Source: Candidatus Nitrospira kreftii (GTDB taxonomy: Bacteria > Nitrospirota > Nitrospiria > Nitrospirales > Nitrospiraceae). Taken from it: a stretch of DNA of 64,000 bases. A model generated the notes under the pieces. That model was not told where the DNA came from and ran no database searches. It saw nothing but the letters and a program-made list of their open reading frames with translations. Every line of letters starts with the position of its first letter. The first letter of the stretch is position 1. The position numbers and the translations under genes were made by a program. The stretch is taken from NCBI GenBank assembly GCA_014058405.1, contig CP047423.1, positions 992,001-1,056,000 on the forward strand, written 5' to 3'. Of this stretch, positions 35,434-44,426 are shown piece by piece.

Positions 35434-36639
35434 TTATTGCTGGAGGGAAGACACAGCTCTTGGCAAGCGCAGCGTAAACGTGGTGCCCTGACCGGGCGTG
35501 CTCGTGACGGTAATCGACCCGTCGTGTTCCTGCACGATTCCGTGAACCACGGCGAGGCCCAGGCCGGTGCCTTTCCCACGTTCTTTGGTGGTGACAAAGG
35601 GCTCAAAAATAGTCGGGAGGATATCGGACGGAATCCCGTGTCCGGTATCTGCGACCGTCAGCTTGATGTGTTGCTCGCCGTCACGGACGGCAGTCACACG
35701 CAAGGTGCCACTCTTAGGCATGGCCTGCACGGCGTTGAGCACGAGATTCAGCAGGACCTGCATCATGAGATCGCTATCCGCGTGGATGTGCGGGAGCTCC
35801 TCATCCTGCTCAGCTATCACCTGCACACCATGCTGGTTCACCCGTTCCTCGACAGCATCCAGACAATTCTTAATCACATCCCGCAGATCCACAGATCTGA
35901 AGGTGGGAGGATCACGCCGGGCACAGGCAAGCAACTGATTCATCAGCCTTGTGATACGCTCAACCTGTACGGTGATGATGGTCAGTCCTTTCTTCATCGC
36001 TTCATCATCCGTCCGCTGCAGTAACATTTCGGCTCGTCCCAGAATCACGTTCATCGGCGTGCCGATCTCATGGGCCATGCTCGCGGCGAGCGTCCCCAAT
36101 TCGGCGACTCGCTCCGTGAGACGGAGTTGCTGCCGCGTCTCACTCAGGACGTGCCGGTTCTGAATCAGTCCGTGTTCCAACTCATGATTGAAGCCCACCA
36201 ACCTTTTGACAACGGCGTTCTGGCCTTCCGAGGATTTTTCGATGTAGGCCTCCAGGGCCAATTGGAGGTCCAAGAACATGACTTTGGTTAAGGCGATGCG
36301 GATCGCCACATATGTGGCTGGTCGGTTGCGAAACTTCTCAAAGATCAGAGGCTCGAGGAATGACAAGTAGAGGGCATAGGCCCCCATGTACCACTCGGGG
36401 GTCAACCCCAGCCGGGCATGGACCTGTCCGATCCGCCGCCGCCCTTCCTCATAGGCTCGGTCATAGGGACTGACCCCATACAAGAGCACAGGGAAATGAC
36501 CGCCATCTACGTTGGGCGCGGGCTTGATGCCGAACTCGCCTCCAACGTCGCGACTCAGCTGATGGCACGTGATGCGCTCGGCGCACATGGGCGTGACGAG
36601 CTGGGCATATCTGACATATTGACCGCACGACCTATTCAA
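35434..36639 (-). CDS. histidine kinase with truncated globin-coupled sensor domain
   Basis: The open frame has 401 codons. From about residue 58 onward (genomic 36465 leftward) it matches the C-terminal half of a protoglobin sensor: Y-D-R-A-Y, R-R-I-G-Q-V-H with the heme-proximal histidine H74, P-x-W-Y-M-G-A-Y. Then come a HisKA domain with A-H-E-I-G-T-P and an HATPase domain with N-x3-N, D-T-G-H-G-I-P and G-T-G-L-G-L-A. Residues 1-57 are not globin-like and are antisense to a VIT-family fragment. The N-terminal half of the globin is therefore missing and the start shown is an artefact. The kinase core is intact; oxygen sensing is doubtful. Confidence 0.75.
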   Translation of the reverse strand: MNRSCGQYVRYAQLVTPMCAERITCHQLSRDVGGEFGIKPAPNVDGGHFPVLLYGVSPYDRAYEEGRRRIGQVHARLGLTPEWYMGAYALYLSFLEPLIFEKFRNRPATYVAIRIALTKVMFLDLQLALEAYIEKSSEGQNAVVKRLVGFNHELEHGLIQNRHVLSETRQQLRLTERVAELGTLAASMAHEIGTPMNVILGRAEMLLQRTDDEAMKKGLTIITVQVERITRLMNQLLACARRDPPTFRSVDLRDVIKNCLDAVEERVNQHGVQVIAEQDEELPHIHADSDLMMQVLLNLVLNAVQAMPKSGTLRVTAVRDGEQHIKLTVADTGHGIPSDILPTIFEPFVTTKERGKGTGLGLAVVHGIVQEHDGSITVTSTPGQGTTFTLRLPRAVSSLQQ

Positions 36640-36894
36640 GCCGCATTGGCGTCGGCCGTCACGTTTTCATTTGGCGCAGTGCTGCCGCTCCTGATGGTCC
36701 TGTTGGTGCCGGTATCTGCGCTCATGTGGGCTGTTTCTGGCAGCTCGCTTGTGTTTCTCGCACTATTAGGATCTTTGGCTGCCCGCGTTGGTGGCGCGTC
36801 AGTGATGATCGCTGCCGCGCGGGTGACCTTTTGGGGCGCCTTGGCCATGGCCGTGACCGCTGGGGTCGGGGCGTTGTTTGGGGTACCTGCCTGA
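36484..36894 (+). pseudogene. C-terminal fragment of a VIT1/CCC1-family Fe/Mn transporter
   Basis: From E-M-T-A-I-Y-V-x-R-G-L the frame matches the last 135 or so residues of VIT-family transporters: [18 protein letters not shown], then [10 protein letters not shown] and three hydrophobic helices ending at G-A-L-F-G-V. The N-terminal helices with metal-binding glutamates are absent. The fragment starts within about 20 bp of the place where globin homology ends on the other strand, so both genes were cut at one junction. Not expected to function. Confidence 0.8.
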
Positions 36895-36999
36895 TTCCTG
36901 CCACTACTGATTAAAAGAGCATACGACACCAGGAACCAGTTCGCAGCACATGGCAGGGATTGGTCTATCTGATTGCTTTGGTCTGTAGAACGGTAAAAT

Positions 37000-38073
37000 C
37001 TACGCTCCTACCTTGCGATCGCCACCAGTTCGACTTGTCACCTCATGCACCCCTCCGGCCACCAGATGCTGGACTACGTTGTACAGAATGATGGGGACCA
37101 TGACGCGTGGGTACGAGGCCAGCGCGAGAGAGGCCAGGACCAGCCCGGTCCCGTTGTTATTCATCCCCAGTCCATACATGAGCGAAACCCGGTCAGCCTG
37201 GTCGACTTTGAACAGACGGCTCAGCCCATATCCTGAGGCAAAGGCCGTGACGCAGAGGCCCGTGGTGATCCCTACCGTCACTGCCAAAAAATCAAAATCG
37301 CGGTCCGCCACCGCCTGGGGAAGCGAGACCGATCCATTCGAGTAGTTCAAGAGCAACAACACGACGGAATTGCTGAGTTTGATGAACGGCATCATGGCGG
37401 TGAGTCTTGCTTCAGGCACGGCGAATCGCGCCGCCAAACCCAGGATGGACGGCAGGACGATCCAGAGGCTCAAGAAGGTTCCCGATCCGTAGGCGGCCAG
37501 GTCCTGCAGTACTCTCTCATACTCCTCCGATGCCATCTCTCCAAACACCTGCAGTGCCACCGGTGTGATGATAGGGCTGAGAACGGTGGAGGCGAGAACC
37601 AGTCCTAAACTCAGCGCCAAATTCCCATTGGAGTTCTGCGCCCAGGCGGTAGACGCGCCGGCAATCGGCATGGCGGCGACCAACGCGAGGCCGACGAGGA
37701 TATGCTGCGCTTCGTCCGGCTCATACCACAATCGCATGACCACGGTGATGCTAAAAATATAGATCATGGGGATGATCAGATTGGCCGCGAGTCCGGCCAC
37801 CATCACCGGGCTTTTTTGCATGAGAGATCGTACGTGCGACGTCTGCACGCCCAATCCAGCGTTAAACATGAGGGTGGCGAGAAGGAGCAAGAGCAACGAG
37901 ACATGCATCTGTGTCTCAAAGATGTAAACGTCGCCCAAGCTCACGTTCCTGATCCATAACCCGGCCGCCGGAAAGATCGCGGAGAGGGCATAGGCGCTGA
38001 TCAAGAACCAAAGAAAATGGTGGTGAATGAACTGGGACAGCCCGAGGAGCGTGGGTTTGCGGCTCTCCATCAT
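37000..38073 (-). CDS. bile acid:Na+ symporter (BASS/SBF) family transporter
   Basis: About 357 residues from the ATG at 38073 (a longer frame to 38202 adds a polar, non-conserved stretch; no clear ribosome-binding site decides). Nine to ten helices with the SBF motifs M-P-I-A-G-A-S-T-A-W and a C-terminal G-L-G-M-N-N-N-G-T-G. Members move organic acids, bile salts or arsenite with sodium; the substrate cannot be predicted. It is convergent with the VIT fragment. Confidence 0.8.
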   Translation of the reverse strand: MMESRKPTLLGLSQFIHHHFLWFLISAYALSAIFPAAGLWIRNVSLGDVYIFETQMHVSLLLLLLATLMFNAGLGVQTSHVRSLMQKSPVMVAGLAANLIIPMIYIFSITVVMRLWYEPDEAQHILVGLALVAAMPIAGASTAWAQNSNGNLALSLGLVLASTVLSPIITPVALQVFGEMASEEYERVLQDLAAYGSGTFLSLWIVLPSILGLAARFAVPEARLTAMMPFIKLSNSVVLLLLNYSNGSVSLPQAVADRDFDFLAVTVGITTGLCVTAFASGYGLSRLFKVDQADRVSLMYGLGMNNNGTGLVLASLALASYPRVMVPIILYNVVQHLVAGGVHEVTSRTGGDRKVGA

Positions 38074-38640
38074 GACTCGATCGTGCACGCACACAGCATA
38101 CGCGAGCAGTGTCGGCAAATCGAGGTGCGCGTTAAACCATTTGAGGTCAGAGTGTATTTTCTGAACGTGGCTCGTGAACAATGGGCCATGCTGTTGTCTC
38201 AATCAATCGTGAGGCCGGGACCATGTCTCACAGGTTCCTGTGCCAACCAGCAAACTGCCCTCCCAAGTCGATCTACCTAATAAACCTGTTATCCTGCCGC
38301 ACTCATGTTCACCTCAGCATACAGGAGTCCTTCCTACGAGGGGCAATGGAACGGACGGTGCGATACACCGCCATATGTTGAATGGTGATCAGGAACGAAC
38401 GGCGCGGGAAATGCTGAGCCCACCCAACAGTCATGACGCATTCCAACGTGCCCACGAGCTATCAGTCAGTCACTGAGCATGCTCCCGCTACGCACAGTAC
38501 GTGTTGTTTCCAGGGATCGTCAGCGCAGTATGTTCAAACGGGTAGAATCGCTGTGGCGCAATATAACAGCTTCCGTTCCATTGCCCCTGGGATGACAGCT
38601 TGCCGATACGGTTGCAGAGCAGCTATGCTGAAGCACTGGC
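38074..38640. other. intergenic, no gene seen
   Basis: A 567-bp divergent gap between the BASS transporter and the gene at 38641. It contains overlapping ORFs without Shine-Dalgarno or recognisable product, and presumably the promoters for both flanking genes. Confidence 0.45.
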
Positions 38641-39312
38641 ATGACACTATCCGGCGTCATATTTTATCCGTTCCATCTGTGCCACGAGCGCACCTTGCAG
38701 TGGCTGCTGGCGCGGTATCAGCAGGTGCATTTCCGGGACTATATGGCCATACAAGTCAGTCCTTTCTGCGGGACAACGGCCTTTCCCGAACGTATGGGCG
38801 ATTCCTTCCCCGACCTCCTGGCCAGCCAGCGACTGGTGCAGGGGTACAACGTCAGCGGACCGCTCACGCCGGACACCTGCATCGCCGTGGATCGTGATCT
38901 CACAGATTTAACGTGGCGTAGGCTCTTTCATCGGGCGCTGGTGGAGAATCGCCGATTCCAACGCGGTCTGTTCGACGGCACAGACATCACTGGGCGTCAC
39001 AACGATGGCCATGCCGAGCAGCCCTTGATGGTTCGTCTGAAGGATGTGTCGTTCGAGACGACTCCCTTTACGGTGGCCGGTATCCGTCAACTCAGCCGGC
39101 GACGGCTCATCGGCAGAGAAGCGGATCTCTTCGACTATGGCCTTGCGCTACTGAAAACCTCCGCCTCACTGGTGTATACAATACAACTGGCGACGGCGGA
39201 ACAGCTGGCCGTTGCGACTGACTCTCCCGCCCATTTCACATTGCTCACTCGGCCTATTGAACGAATGGGCTTCACGATCGAGAATAGGTTGGTCGAACAA
39301 GGCCTATCGTAA
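38641..39312 (+). CDS. hypothetical protein, 223 residues
   Basis: A soluble protein of unknown family. It starts F-Y-P-F-H-L-C-H-E-R-T-L and holds R-D-Y-M-A, F-C-G-T-T-A-F and R-x-L-F-H-R-A-L segments that look conserved in character, with good codon usage throughout. Several histidines and one cysteine lie in the first 45 residues, but I see no known active site. It stands alone between two intergenic gaps and is followed by an inverted-repeat element. Confidence 0.5.
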   Translation: MTLSGVIFYPFHLCHERTLQWLLARYQQVHFRDYMAIQVSPFCGTTAFPERMGDSFPDLLASQRLVQGYNVSGPLTPDTCIAVDRDLTDLTWRRLFHRALVENRRFQRGLFDGTDITGRHNDGHAEQPLMVRLKDVSFETTPFTVAGIRQLSRRRLIGREADLFDYGLALLKTSASLVYTIQLATAEQLAVATDSPAHFTLLTRPIERMGFTIENRLVEQGLS

Positions 39313-39754
39313 CCCATACATTCAGGTCTGCTAGCCTGCATGATTCATGACGGTTCGTCGCGAAATCGCGCAGTCGCGTCGCGAGACGGGCACGCAGAGC
39401 CCCGAGAAAGCGAGGCATACTTGAAACAGTATGTCGAGGTTGCGAGGGGCGAGCCTGCCCGCCGAAGGCTCGTCGCAGCAGCGAATTCGTGATTGCAGCA
39501 GAAGTGCTCATGAATCATGCAGGCTCGAACCTCCCGCCCATACCTGCCCCATCAACGCTCCAAACAATTCCGGATGTCACTGAAGACGTTGAGACCGGCA
39601 GCGGCAGCGGATTGGGGAGAAGCCGGGATAACGGAATATTCGATCAGATGAGGGCAAATGACGCCGTGTACTTCTGCTTTGGTCGAGGACTGACCTCGGC
39701 CAGGTTTGGAATTTCGGCACTGAGACCGCAACGCGCACGATGTTGAAGTAAATG
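39313..39754. other. intergenic region containing a MITE-like element
   Basis: No gene is seen. The main content is the inverted-repeat element at 39334-39524; the rest carries no recognisable signal. Confidence 0.5.
39334..39524. repeat. 191-bp element bounded by 17-bp perfect inverted repeats
   Basis: The left end (39334-39350, GCCTGCATGATTCATGA) is the exact reverse complement of the right end (39508-39524). The interior contains further palindromes: a CG-rich TCGCG cluster and a hairpin CATACTTGAAACAGTATG near 39416-39433. No ORF spans it. The structure matches a miniature inverted-repeat element or a large structured intergenic repeat. Confidence 0.7.
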
Positions 39755-40285
39755 TCAGATCCATTTCCACCAGGATTGATCGGCCATTGGATTATCGAAC
39801 CGTGAAGTCGTTGCGGGAGTTGAGCCTCGTGGAATATTTAACGACGGCCAGTAGTCCAGCGGACGCATGATGGAAACTGGGGTGTGTGGACTGAGACGAG
39901 AAATAAATTTTGAATCGAACGACAACAGCACGGAAAGCCCTGCGTCCTCTGCTTCTGCCAAAATTCGACAGTCATCAGCATCCGGATGATGCGCCTGAAG
40001 CTCAATGATTCGGGCATCCATGCGTGAACTATTGATAGGCCGGGTTTCCGGGAAAAGCGTGGTCCACTCTTCATGAAACACGGCGCGTGTTTGGCTACGA
40101 ATGCGCTGATACTCGGAACGCACTGTAGGAGAAATGAAGAGACCTCCATCGCGATACAAAAATATTCTAAAGAGCGCGATCCTCTGCTTGGCAAGGTCGT
40201 CCACCGGCTTATCTAACTTTGCCATTGCGTCAATCCGATACGTGTAGCACTGCGAATCTAAGCCGACATGGATCTGTTTCTTCAT
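39755..40285 (-). CDS. PIN-domain protein, probable toxin ribonuclease
   Basis: 176 residues from the ATG at 40285 (a GTG at 40300 is also in frame). PIN-like acidic residues occur in the expected order: Asp in L-D-S-Q-C-Y near the N-terminus, Glu in S-E-Y-Q-R, Asp in D-A-D-D-C-R-I-L-A-E-A and a final S-F-D-S-K-F. Such proteins cleave RNA using Mg2+ and are usually toxins. It follows a truncated PIN fragment and an antitoxin-like gene, suggesting replacement of the original toxin. Confidence 0.65.
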   Translation of the reverse strand: MKKQIHVGLDSQCYTYRIDAMAKLDKPVDDLAKQRIALFRIFLYRDGGLFISPTVRSEYQRIRSQTRAVFHEEWTTLFPETRPINSSRMDARIIELQAHHPDADDCRILAEAEDAGLSVLLSFDSKFISRLSPHTPVSIMRPLDYWPSLNIPRGSTPATTSRFDNPMADQSWWKWI

Positions 40286-40289
40286 GGAT

Positions 40290-40421
40290 CTAATGGCCAC
40301 GCAGTGCGGGGTCGTTCAGGGGATGCAAAGCGTCGCCCGAACAATGTTGTGGGATGCCAGGCCAGAGAGAGGCGGAGATCAGGAGGTTGGTATCAAAGAC
40401 TACGCGCCGAAGCGTGGGCAT
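40290..40421 (-). pseudogene. N-terminal fragment of a PIN-family toxin
   Basis: A 43-codon frame starts at 40421, overlapping the antitoxin-like gene end by 29 bp as toxins often do. It opens R-R-V-V-F-D-T-N-L-L-I-S-A, the typical PIN beta strand with the first catalytic Asp. After about 25 residues the similarity ends and a stop follows. The remaining PIN motifs are missing, so it is a remnant. Confidence 0.7.
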
Positions 40422-40644
40422 GACGAACTTCATGCACGATGGCCGCGATTTTGGAAAGAGAGAGCTTCTTGATCCGTTTCTGCTTTACCAGGGCGGCTGA
40501 GTGGTCATAAATTGACGGAGTCCGCCTGGCCTGAGTGCCTCTCAGTGACTCGACAAAACTCAATATCTCCGCCTGCTTTCGAGCGGGGAGCTTTTCAAGT
40601 TTCTGCCAAATCGTTTTTTTGAGAGCTTGAGACGCCTTACTCAT
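40393..40644 (-). CDS. antitoxin-like protein
   Basis: 83 residues, basic, with L-P-A-R-K-Q-A-E-I-L-S-F-V-E-S-L near the N-terminus, a helix motif common in DUF2281-like antitoxins, and a Lys/Arg-rich second half that could bind DNA. It overlaps the truncated PIN gene, its presumed cognate toxin. With that toxin broken it may be an orphan or serve the PIN gene downstream. Confidence 0.6.
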   Translation of the reverse strand: MSKASQALKKTIWQKLEKLPARKQAEILSFVESLRGTQARRTPSIYDHSAALVKQKRIKKLSLSKIAAIVHEVRHAHASARSL

Positions 40645-41554
40645 TGCGTTGTGCTACCAGCCATTACCTGACGTCAGTATTCGCCACCATGATCTCTCCG
40701 GCAATTTCTTGGGTCCTGTTCTTCCAACGATTCAACAGTCGCGAGGAAAAGGCACAAGCATGAAAAACATTGAGCGAATTTTCGAGAGTATTTTCGCGAT
40801 GCTCCTATCTGGGCCTCACGAGATGGTTCCGAATCGAGTGCCTCGGACTTCCATTTGGCTCTGGTTTTCTGAATTTCTTCCCTAGATCTTTTTCGCCATT
40901 TTGGGAGGCATTTTTCTCGCGGCAAGACCTTGACAGATATGAAATTCCGCTCCTAATGCAGAGAACCGTCATCCCCAGGAATGTAGAAATCCTGTGGATA
41001 GCGATCCGAATGATGGGTTTACGAGACGTTCTCAAACTGACAAACCTGCGATGCCAATGGATTTTGCTAGGAATATGCAAGAAAGTACCGAACTTGGCCT
41101 AAGTACACTATTAGTTGTGGGTGGTCATAGATGCAGCGGATGCCTAGAAAATAGGCAGTTTGGTGAATAGGCACGTGATTAGTTCATTCTTTCTTGGAGA
41201 AAGCTATTTGTTCACAAGGTTATCCACAGAAGATGTGGAACGAAAAGTTTCATGCCAAGTCGTCATTTATAGATACCGGTCTTGTTCAACGCTCGGAGGA
41301 CATTGGTCTCTTAGAATCAGCACTGTGTTGAGCTTCTCCGACGGTACTTATCTAGGATAAGGTTTTGAACGGCAGTCTTGCCAACCTCGACGCTTTGTTG
41401 CCTCCAGCAAGATCGAGTAGGGGAACCATTTGGTCAGTGCAGGATACACATCGATTTTATCTGAAGCTATCGATCCAGAGGATGAGAGGGAGGCGCGGTC
41501 TCCGAAGAAGACGGAGCATGGAATGAACCAGGACGGTTCAATAGGAACAAGCTG
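40645..41554. other. 910-bp region without a supported gene, locally AT-rich
   Basis: Several ORFs up to 110 codons exist, but none has a Shine-Dalgarno with sensible product. One perfect DnaA-box-like TTATCCACA lies at 41220-41228 and a one-mismatch inverted copy at 40993-41001; no dnaA or dnaN is nearby. The base composition differs from flanking genes, suggesting decayed foreign DNA. Confidence 0.45.
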
Positions 41555-42130
41555 TCATGCGTAGGAAGGAGCATTCCCCGGTTTCCACTTGATACTACAG
41601 CCGATGCTCGGTCGCTGAGTGCCATCGACCGGTGTGTCCGCGAGCAGGGCTTGGATCGCAGCGCGGAGATCGCGACCGGTTACTGGCTTGCCGTTACTAG
41701 GACGGCTGTCGTCCAGTTGTCCACGGTACGCAAGCCGACGGTCACGATCGAACAGATAAAAGTCCGGCGTGCAGGCGGCGCGATAGGCTTTCGCGACGTC
41801 CTGCGTTTCGTCCTGGCAGAAGGGAAATGTGAATCCCAAACGTTGGGCCATGTCTTTCAACTTTGGCGGTGCATCGTCGGGATACCCGACCGGGTCATTG
41901 CTGCTGATCGCGAGAATTCCCAAGCTTGTGTTCAGATAGTCTCGCCCAATCTTTGCCAGTTCCTGCTCCACATGCACCACATACGGACAGTGGCGGCAGA
42001 TAAACATGATCAGGAGCGCAGTCTTATCGGCAAATGAATCGAGCGAATAGGTCTGCCCACTCACCACGTCGCGCAGTTCGAATGCAGGAGCAACGGTGCC
42101 AAGAGGAAGCATGACGGATTCCATAGCCAT
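41555..42130 (-). CDS. thioredoxin-family / AhpC-TSA-like protein
   Basis: 191 residues from the ATG at 42130. Thioredoxin fold: G-x-x-A-P-x-F-E-L-R-D at the start, then L-L-I-M-F-I-C-R-H-C-P-Y-V with C-x2-C active-site cysteines, N-D-P and F-P-F-C-Q-D-E, and the cis-Pro-containing C-T-P-D-F-Y-L-F-D. No signal peptide, so cytoplasmic. This resembles the redoxin group often annotated as thioredoxin family protein with C-R-H-C-P-Y. Probably a thiol reductase or peroxidase; electron donor unknown. Confidence 0.85.
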   Translation of the reverse strand: MAMESVMLPLGTVAPAFELRDVVSGQTYSLDSFADKTALLIMFICRHCPYVVHVEQELAKIGRDYLNTSLGILAISSNDPVGYPDDAPPKLKDMAQRLGFTFPFCQDETQDVAKAYRAACTPDFYLFDRDRRLAYRGQLDDSRPSNGKPVTGRDLRAAIQALLADTPVDGTQRPSIGCSIKWKPGNAPSYA

Positions 42131-42322
42131 GGTGGTCGTTCTTTGTTTAAGCCTATGGGCATGAAGATGCCGCATGTCGCCGGCTACGTCAAGTGGCTGC
42201 CGAACCAGGACGTTTCTTGCCTTGCAGATAAGAGGAAGGATAAGCTGCCTCCGCGGTTTTCAGATACGACGGTCGAGCGGATGACGGTCGTCGGCGGAGA
42301 GTTGAGACAGGGAGGGTAGTGC

Positions 42323-43045
42323 ATGGTGGTGATCGTATTGCTGGTCTTGCTGGGGTTTCCGATCGTGACGCTGGCGCATGATGAAACGAAGCCGGAGACG
42401 CCGACCCTCACGGTCAGCGAAACCGGGACGCTGACGCACGCACCGGACACGGCGTTTGTGACATTCGGCATGGAGACGGCCGGTAAATCGCTCGCCGAGG
42501 CGCAGAAGCGGAACAGCCTCGCCATGAGGAAAGTCATGGATCGACTGCGGGACATGCAGATCGACGAGGAGCGAATCCAAACCTCGGCCTTTACGGTCTC
42601 CCCGCAATATCGACCGCCGCCCAACTGTCCAGCCGATCCACCGCCGGCTTCTACGGAACTTGTTGGCTACGTGGTCAGCAACATGGTGACCGTGGAAATC
42701 CGTGCCCTCGACAGAGTCGGCACGGTCATCGAGGAAGTCTTGAAGGCCGGGGCGAACAGCTTTCAAGGGTTGCACTGGGGATTGCGCGATGAACAAGCGG
42801 TACGTCTGAATGCATTGAAGCAGGCCGCCGCCAAAGCTCGCGAAAAAGCGGCCATGCTCAGCAATGCGCTGCACGTGAAGCTCGTGCGGGTGTTGTCAGC
42901 CACTGAGGGTGGCCACATGGTGAGATCCGTCGCTCCCATGGCGCGTATGGCTATGGAGGCCAGTGCCGGCGATGTGCCGATCTCACCCGGGGAGCTGAAG
43001 ATCGAGGCAACGGTGACGCTGGTCTATGAGATCGCGACGAACTGA
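42323..43045 (+). CDS. SIMPL (DUF541) domain exported protein
   Basis: 240 residues, ATG preceded by GGGAGG at 6-bp spacing. A signal peptide (hydrophobic core 2-15, cleavage probably near T-L-A) leads to a SIMPL domain beginning L-T-V-S-E-T-G-T and ending V-T-V-T/L-V-Y-E-I. An insert with C and P-rich P-P-P-N-C-P-A-D-P-P-P lies mid-protein. Family members include periplasmic proteins linked to oxidative stress (YggE-like). No operon partners. Confidence 0.85.
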   Translation: MVVIVLLVLLGFPIVTLAHDETKPETPTLTVSETGTLTHAPDTAFVTFGMETAGKSLAEAQKRNSLAMRKVMDRLRDMQIDEERIQTSAFTVSPQYRPPPNCPADPPPASTELVGYVVSNMVTVEIRALDRVGTVIEEVLKAGANSFQGLHWGLRDEQAVRLNALKQAAAKAREKAAMLSNALHVKLVRVLSATEGGHMVRSVAPMARMAMEASAGDVPISPGELKIEATVTLVYEIATN

Positions 43046-43149
43046 AGCAACCGGGTTGACTGATAACTTGACTCATGCTGGACTCATTTGGCTGGGTCTT
43101 TGATTGCGCTAGATTCTGATGCTCTAATTGATTATGCTTCTTTTCTCCT

Positions 43150-43932
43150 ATGGTGCCGCAAGCCTTGAAGATTGATCTCACCGAGCAGTTCCCTCGACTG
43201 TCACATGCTCCTATTACTGAGGCAGTCGTCGAAGTGCGAGCCCACGCTGAGGTGCCGTGGGAAGAATCAGGCATACGAAGCCAGCTCGCTCCACTTCTAC
43301 CAGGTTATCAAAAAATTGAGTCCCAGAGTGAGTTTGAGCATGAGATGCAGTTCGGCCCAGGACAGGACACGATGCAAAGGCATCGGGATCTCGGATGGCG
43401 AGGGCTAAGGTGTGAGTCTGTCGATCACGTCCATATTGCCCAATTCAATCGAGACGGATTCGTCTTCAGCCGGCTTCGTCCCTACGACCGTTGGGAGCAG
43501 TTTCACGCCGAAGCAATACGGCTATGGAAGATTCATCGGGATCTCGCGGCCCCATCGGGAATTCAGCGGCTCGGTCTTCGTTTCATCAACCGCATCGAGC
43601 TACCGGCCGAGGGCCCTCGTCCGGATGATTATCTGCGTATGTCGCCTGAAGTCCTGCCGGGGATGTCGCTCTCGCGTGCCGGCTTTTTCCACCGAGACGT
43701 GCTCGCTGTGCCAGGCTATCCATACATCGTTGTGATCGTTCGAACTGTACAGCCGGTACAAGCCGGAGGTGGTAAAGGGTTCGGGTTGCTCCTTGATATT
43801 GACGTGTTCTCGACCGAGCCATTCAACCTTCGTGACGATCTAATGACGCAGTGTTTGGTTGAGATGCGATGGTTGAAAAATAAAGCGTTTTTCGGCAGTA
43901 TTACCGAGCAGGCATTGATGAGCTTTCAATGA
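43150..43932 (+). CDS. TIGR04255 family protein
   Basis: 260 residues, soluble. The layout (L-x-x-A-P-I-T-E-A-V-V-E-V-R near the N-terminus, Y-D-R-W in the middle, L-G-L-R-F-I-N-R-I-E, and a closing L-x-x-L-K-N-K-A-F-F-G-S-I-T) is that of the TIGR04255 family. The family has no established function and is often found with a second gene directly downstream, as here (ATGA overlap). Present in accessory regions of many bacteria. Confidence 0.75.
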   Translation: MVPQALKIDLTEQFPRLSHAPITEAVVEVRAHAEVPWEESGIRSQLAPLLPGYQKIESQSEFEHEMQFGPGQDTMQRHRDLGWRGLRCESVDHVHIAQFNRDGFVFSRLRPYDRWEQFHAEAIRLWKIHRDLAAPSGIQRLGLRFINRIELPAEGPRPDDYLRMSPEVLPGMSLSRAGFFHRDVLAVPGYPYIVVIVRTVQPVQAGGGKGFGLLLDIDVFSTEPFNLRDDLMTQCLVEMRWLKNKAFFGSITEQALMSFQ

Positions 43933-44426
43933 TGTATTCAACGCTTGATTCTCCCCAGCTTTCCTACGGCACTGCTCCCACTCATGGCGCCAGTGAGGAG
44001 GCTCGGTTTATTGCCAAGGAATCCCAGGAAGGGCGGCGTCGTTTGCGGGAGGCTCATTCCATAGGTCTCGGCGTTGATCGTGCTTTTGAAGAGCTGTTCG
44101 TGGTCGTAAGAGAATGCAGAACGCCGAACTGGGATGGATATGGGGCATCATCGATTGCGTCTCAGACCTTCACCCATGCATGCCGATTTCTCGGCATCCT
44201 CCCTCTCGGAATTCCTGCGCCCTCTGTTGGGGCTGAGCCCGATGGGCATGTAACTTTCGAGTGGTATCGCAGTCCACGATGGGTTCTTTCCGTAAGCGTC
44301 AGTCCAGAAGGCGACCTACATTATGCCGCACTGCTCGGCTCAAGCAAGGTATATGGATCCGAGCCGTTCTTTGGCGAAACCCCCTCACGTATCCTCGAAC
44401 TGATCCGCCAGGTCAGTTTTCTGTGA
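43929..44426 (+). CDS. hypothetical partner of the TIGR04255 protein
   Basis: 165 residues starting within the previous stop (ATGA), so translationally coupled. It shows N-W-D-G-Y-G-A and W-Y-R-S-P-R-W-V-L-S-V segments and a C-terminal beta-rich part. No catalytic motif recognised. Its stop overlaps the next GTG start (GTGA), making a three-gene coupled unit. Confidence 0.65.
   Translation: MMYSTLDSPQLSYGTAPTHGASEEARFIAKESQEGRRRLREAHSIGLGVDRAFEELFVVVRECRTPNWDGYGASSIASQTFTHACRFLGILPLGIPAPSVGAEPDGHVTFEWYRSPRWVLSVSVSPEGDLHYAALLGSSKVYGSEPFFGETPSRILELIRQVSFL

Noticed and set aside
36418..36894. The VIT-like ORF as a complete small membrane protein
   Set aside because: Similarity begins in mid-domain and the N-terminal helices are absent; it is best read as a fragment.
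40770..41102. 110-codon ORF in the AT-rich gap
   Set aside because: No ribosome-binding site, no recognisable domain, and an equally long frame on the other strand.
40993..41228. DnaA-box-like TTATCCACA (41220-41228) and a near copy at 40993-41001 as a replication origin
   Set aside because: Only two boxes, no cluster, and no dnaA, dnaN or parAB nearby.
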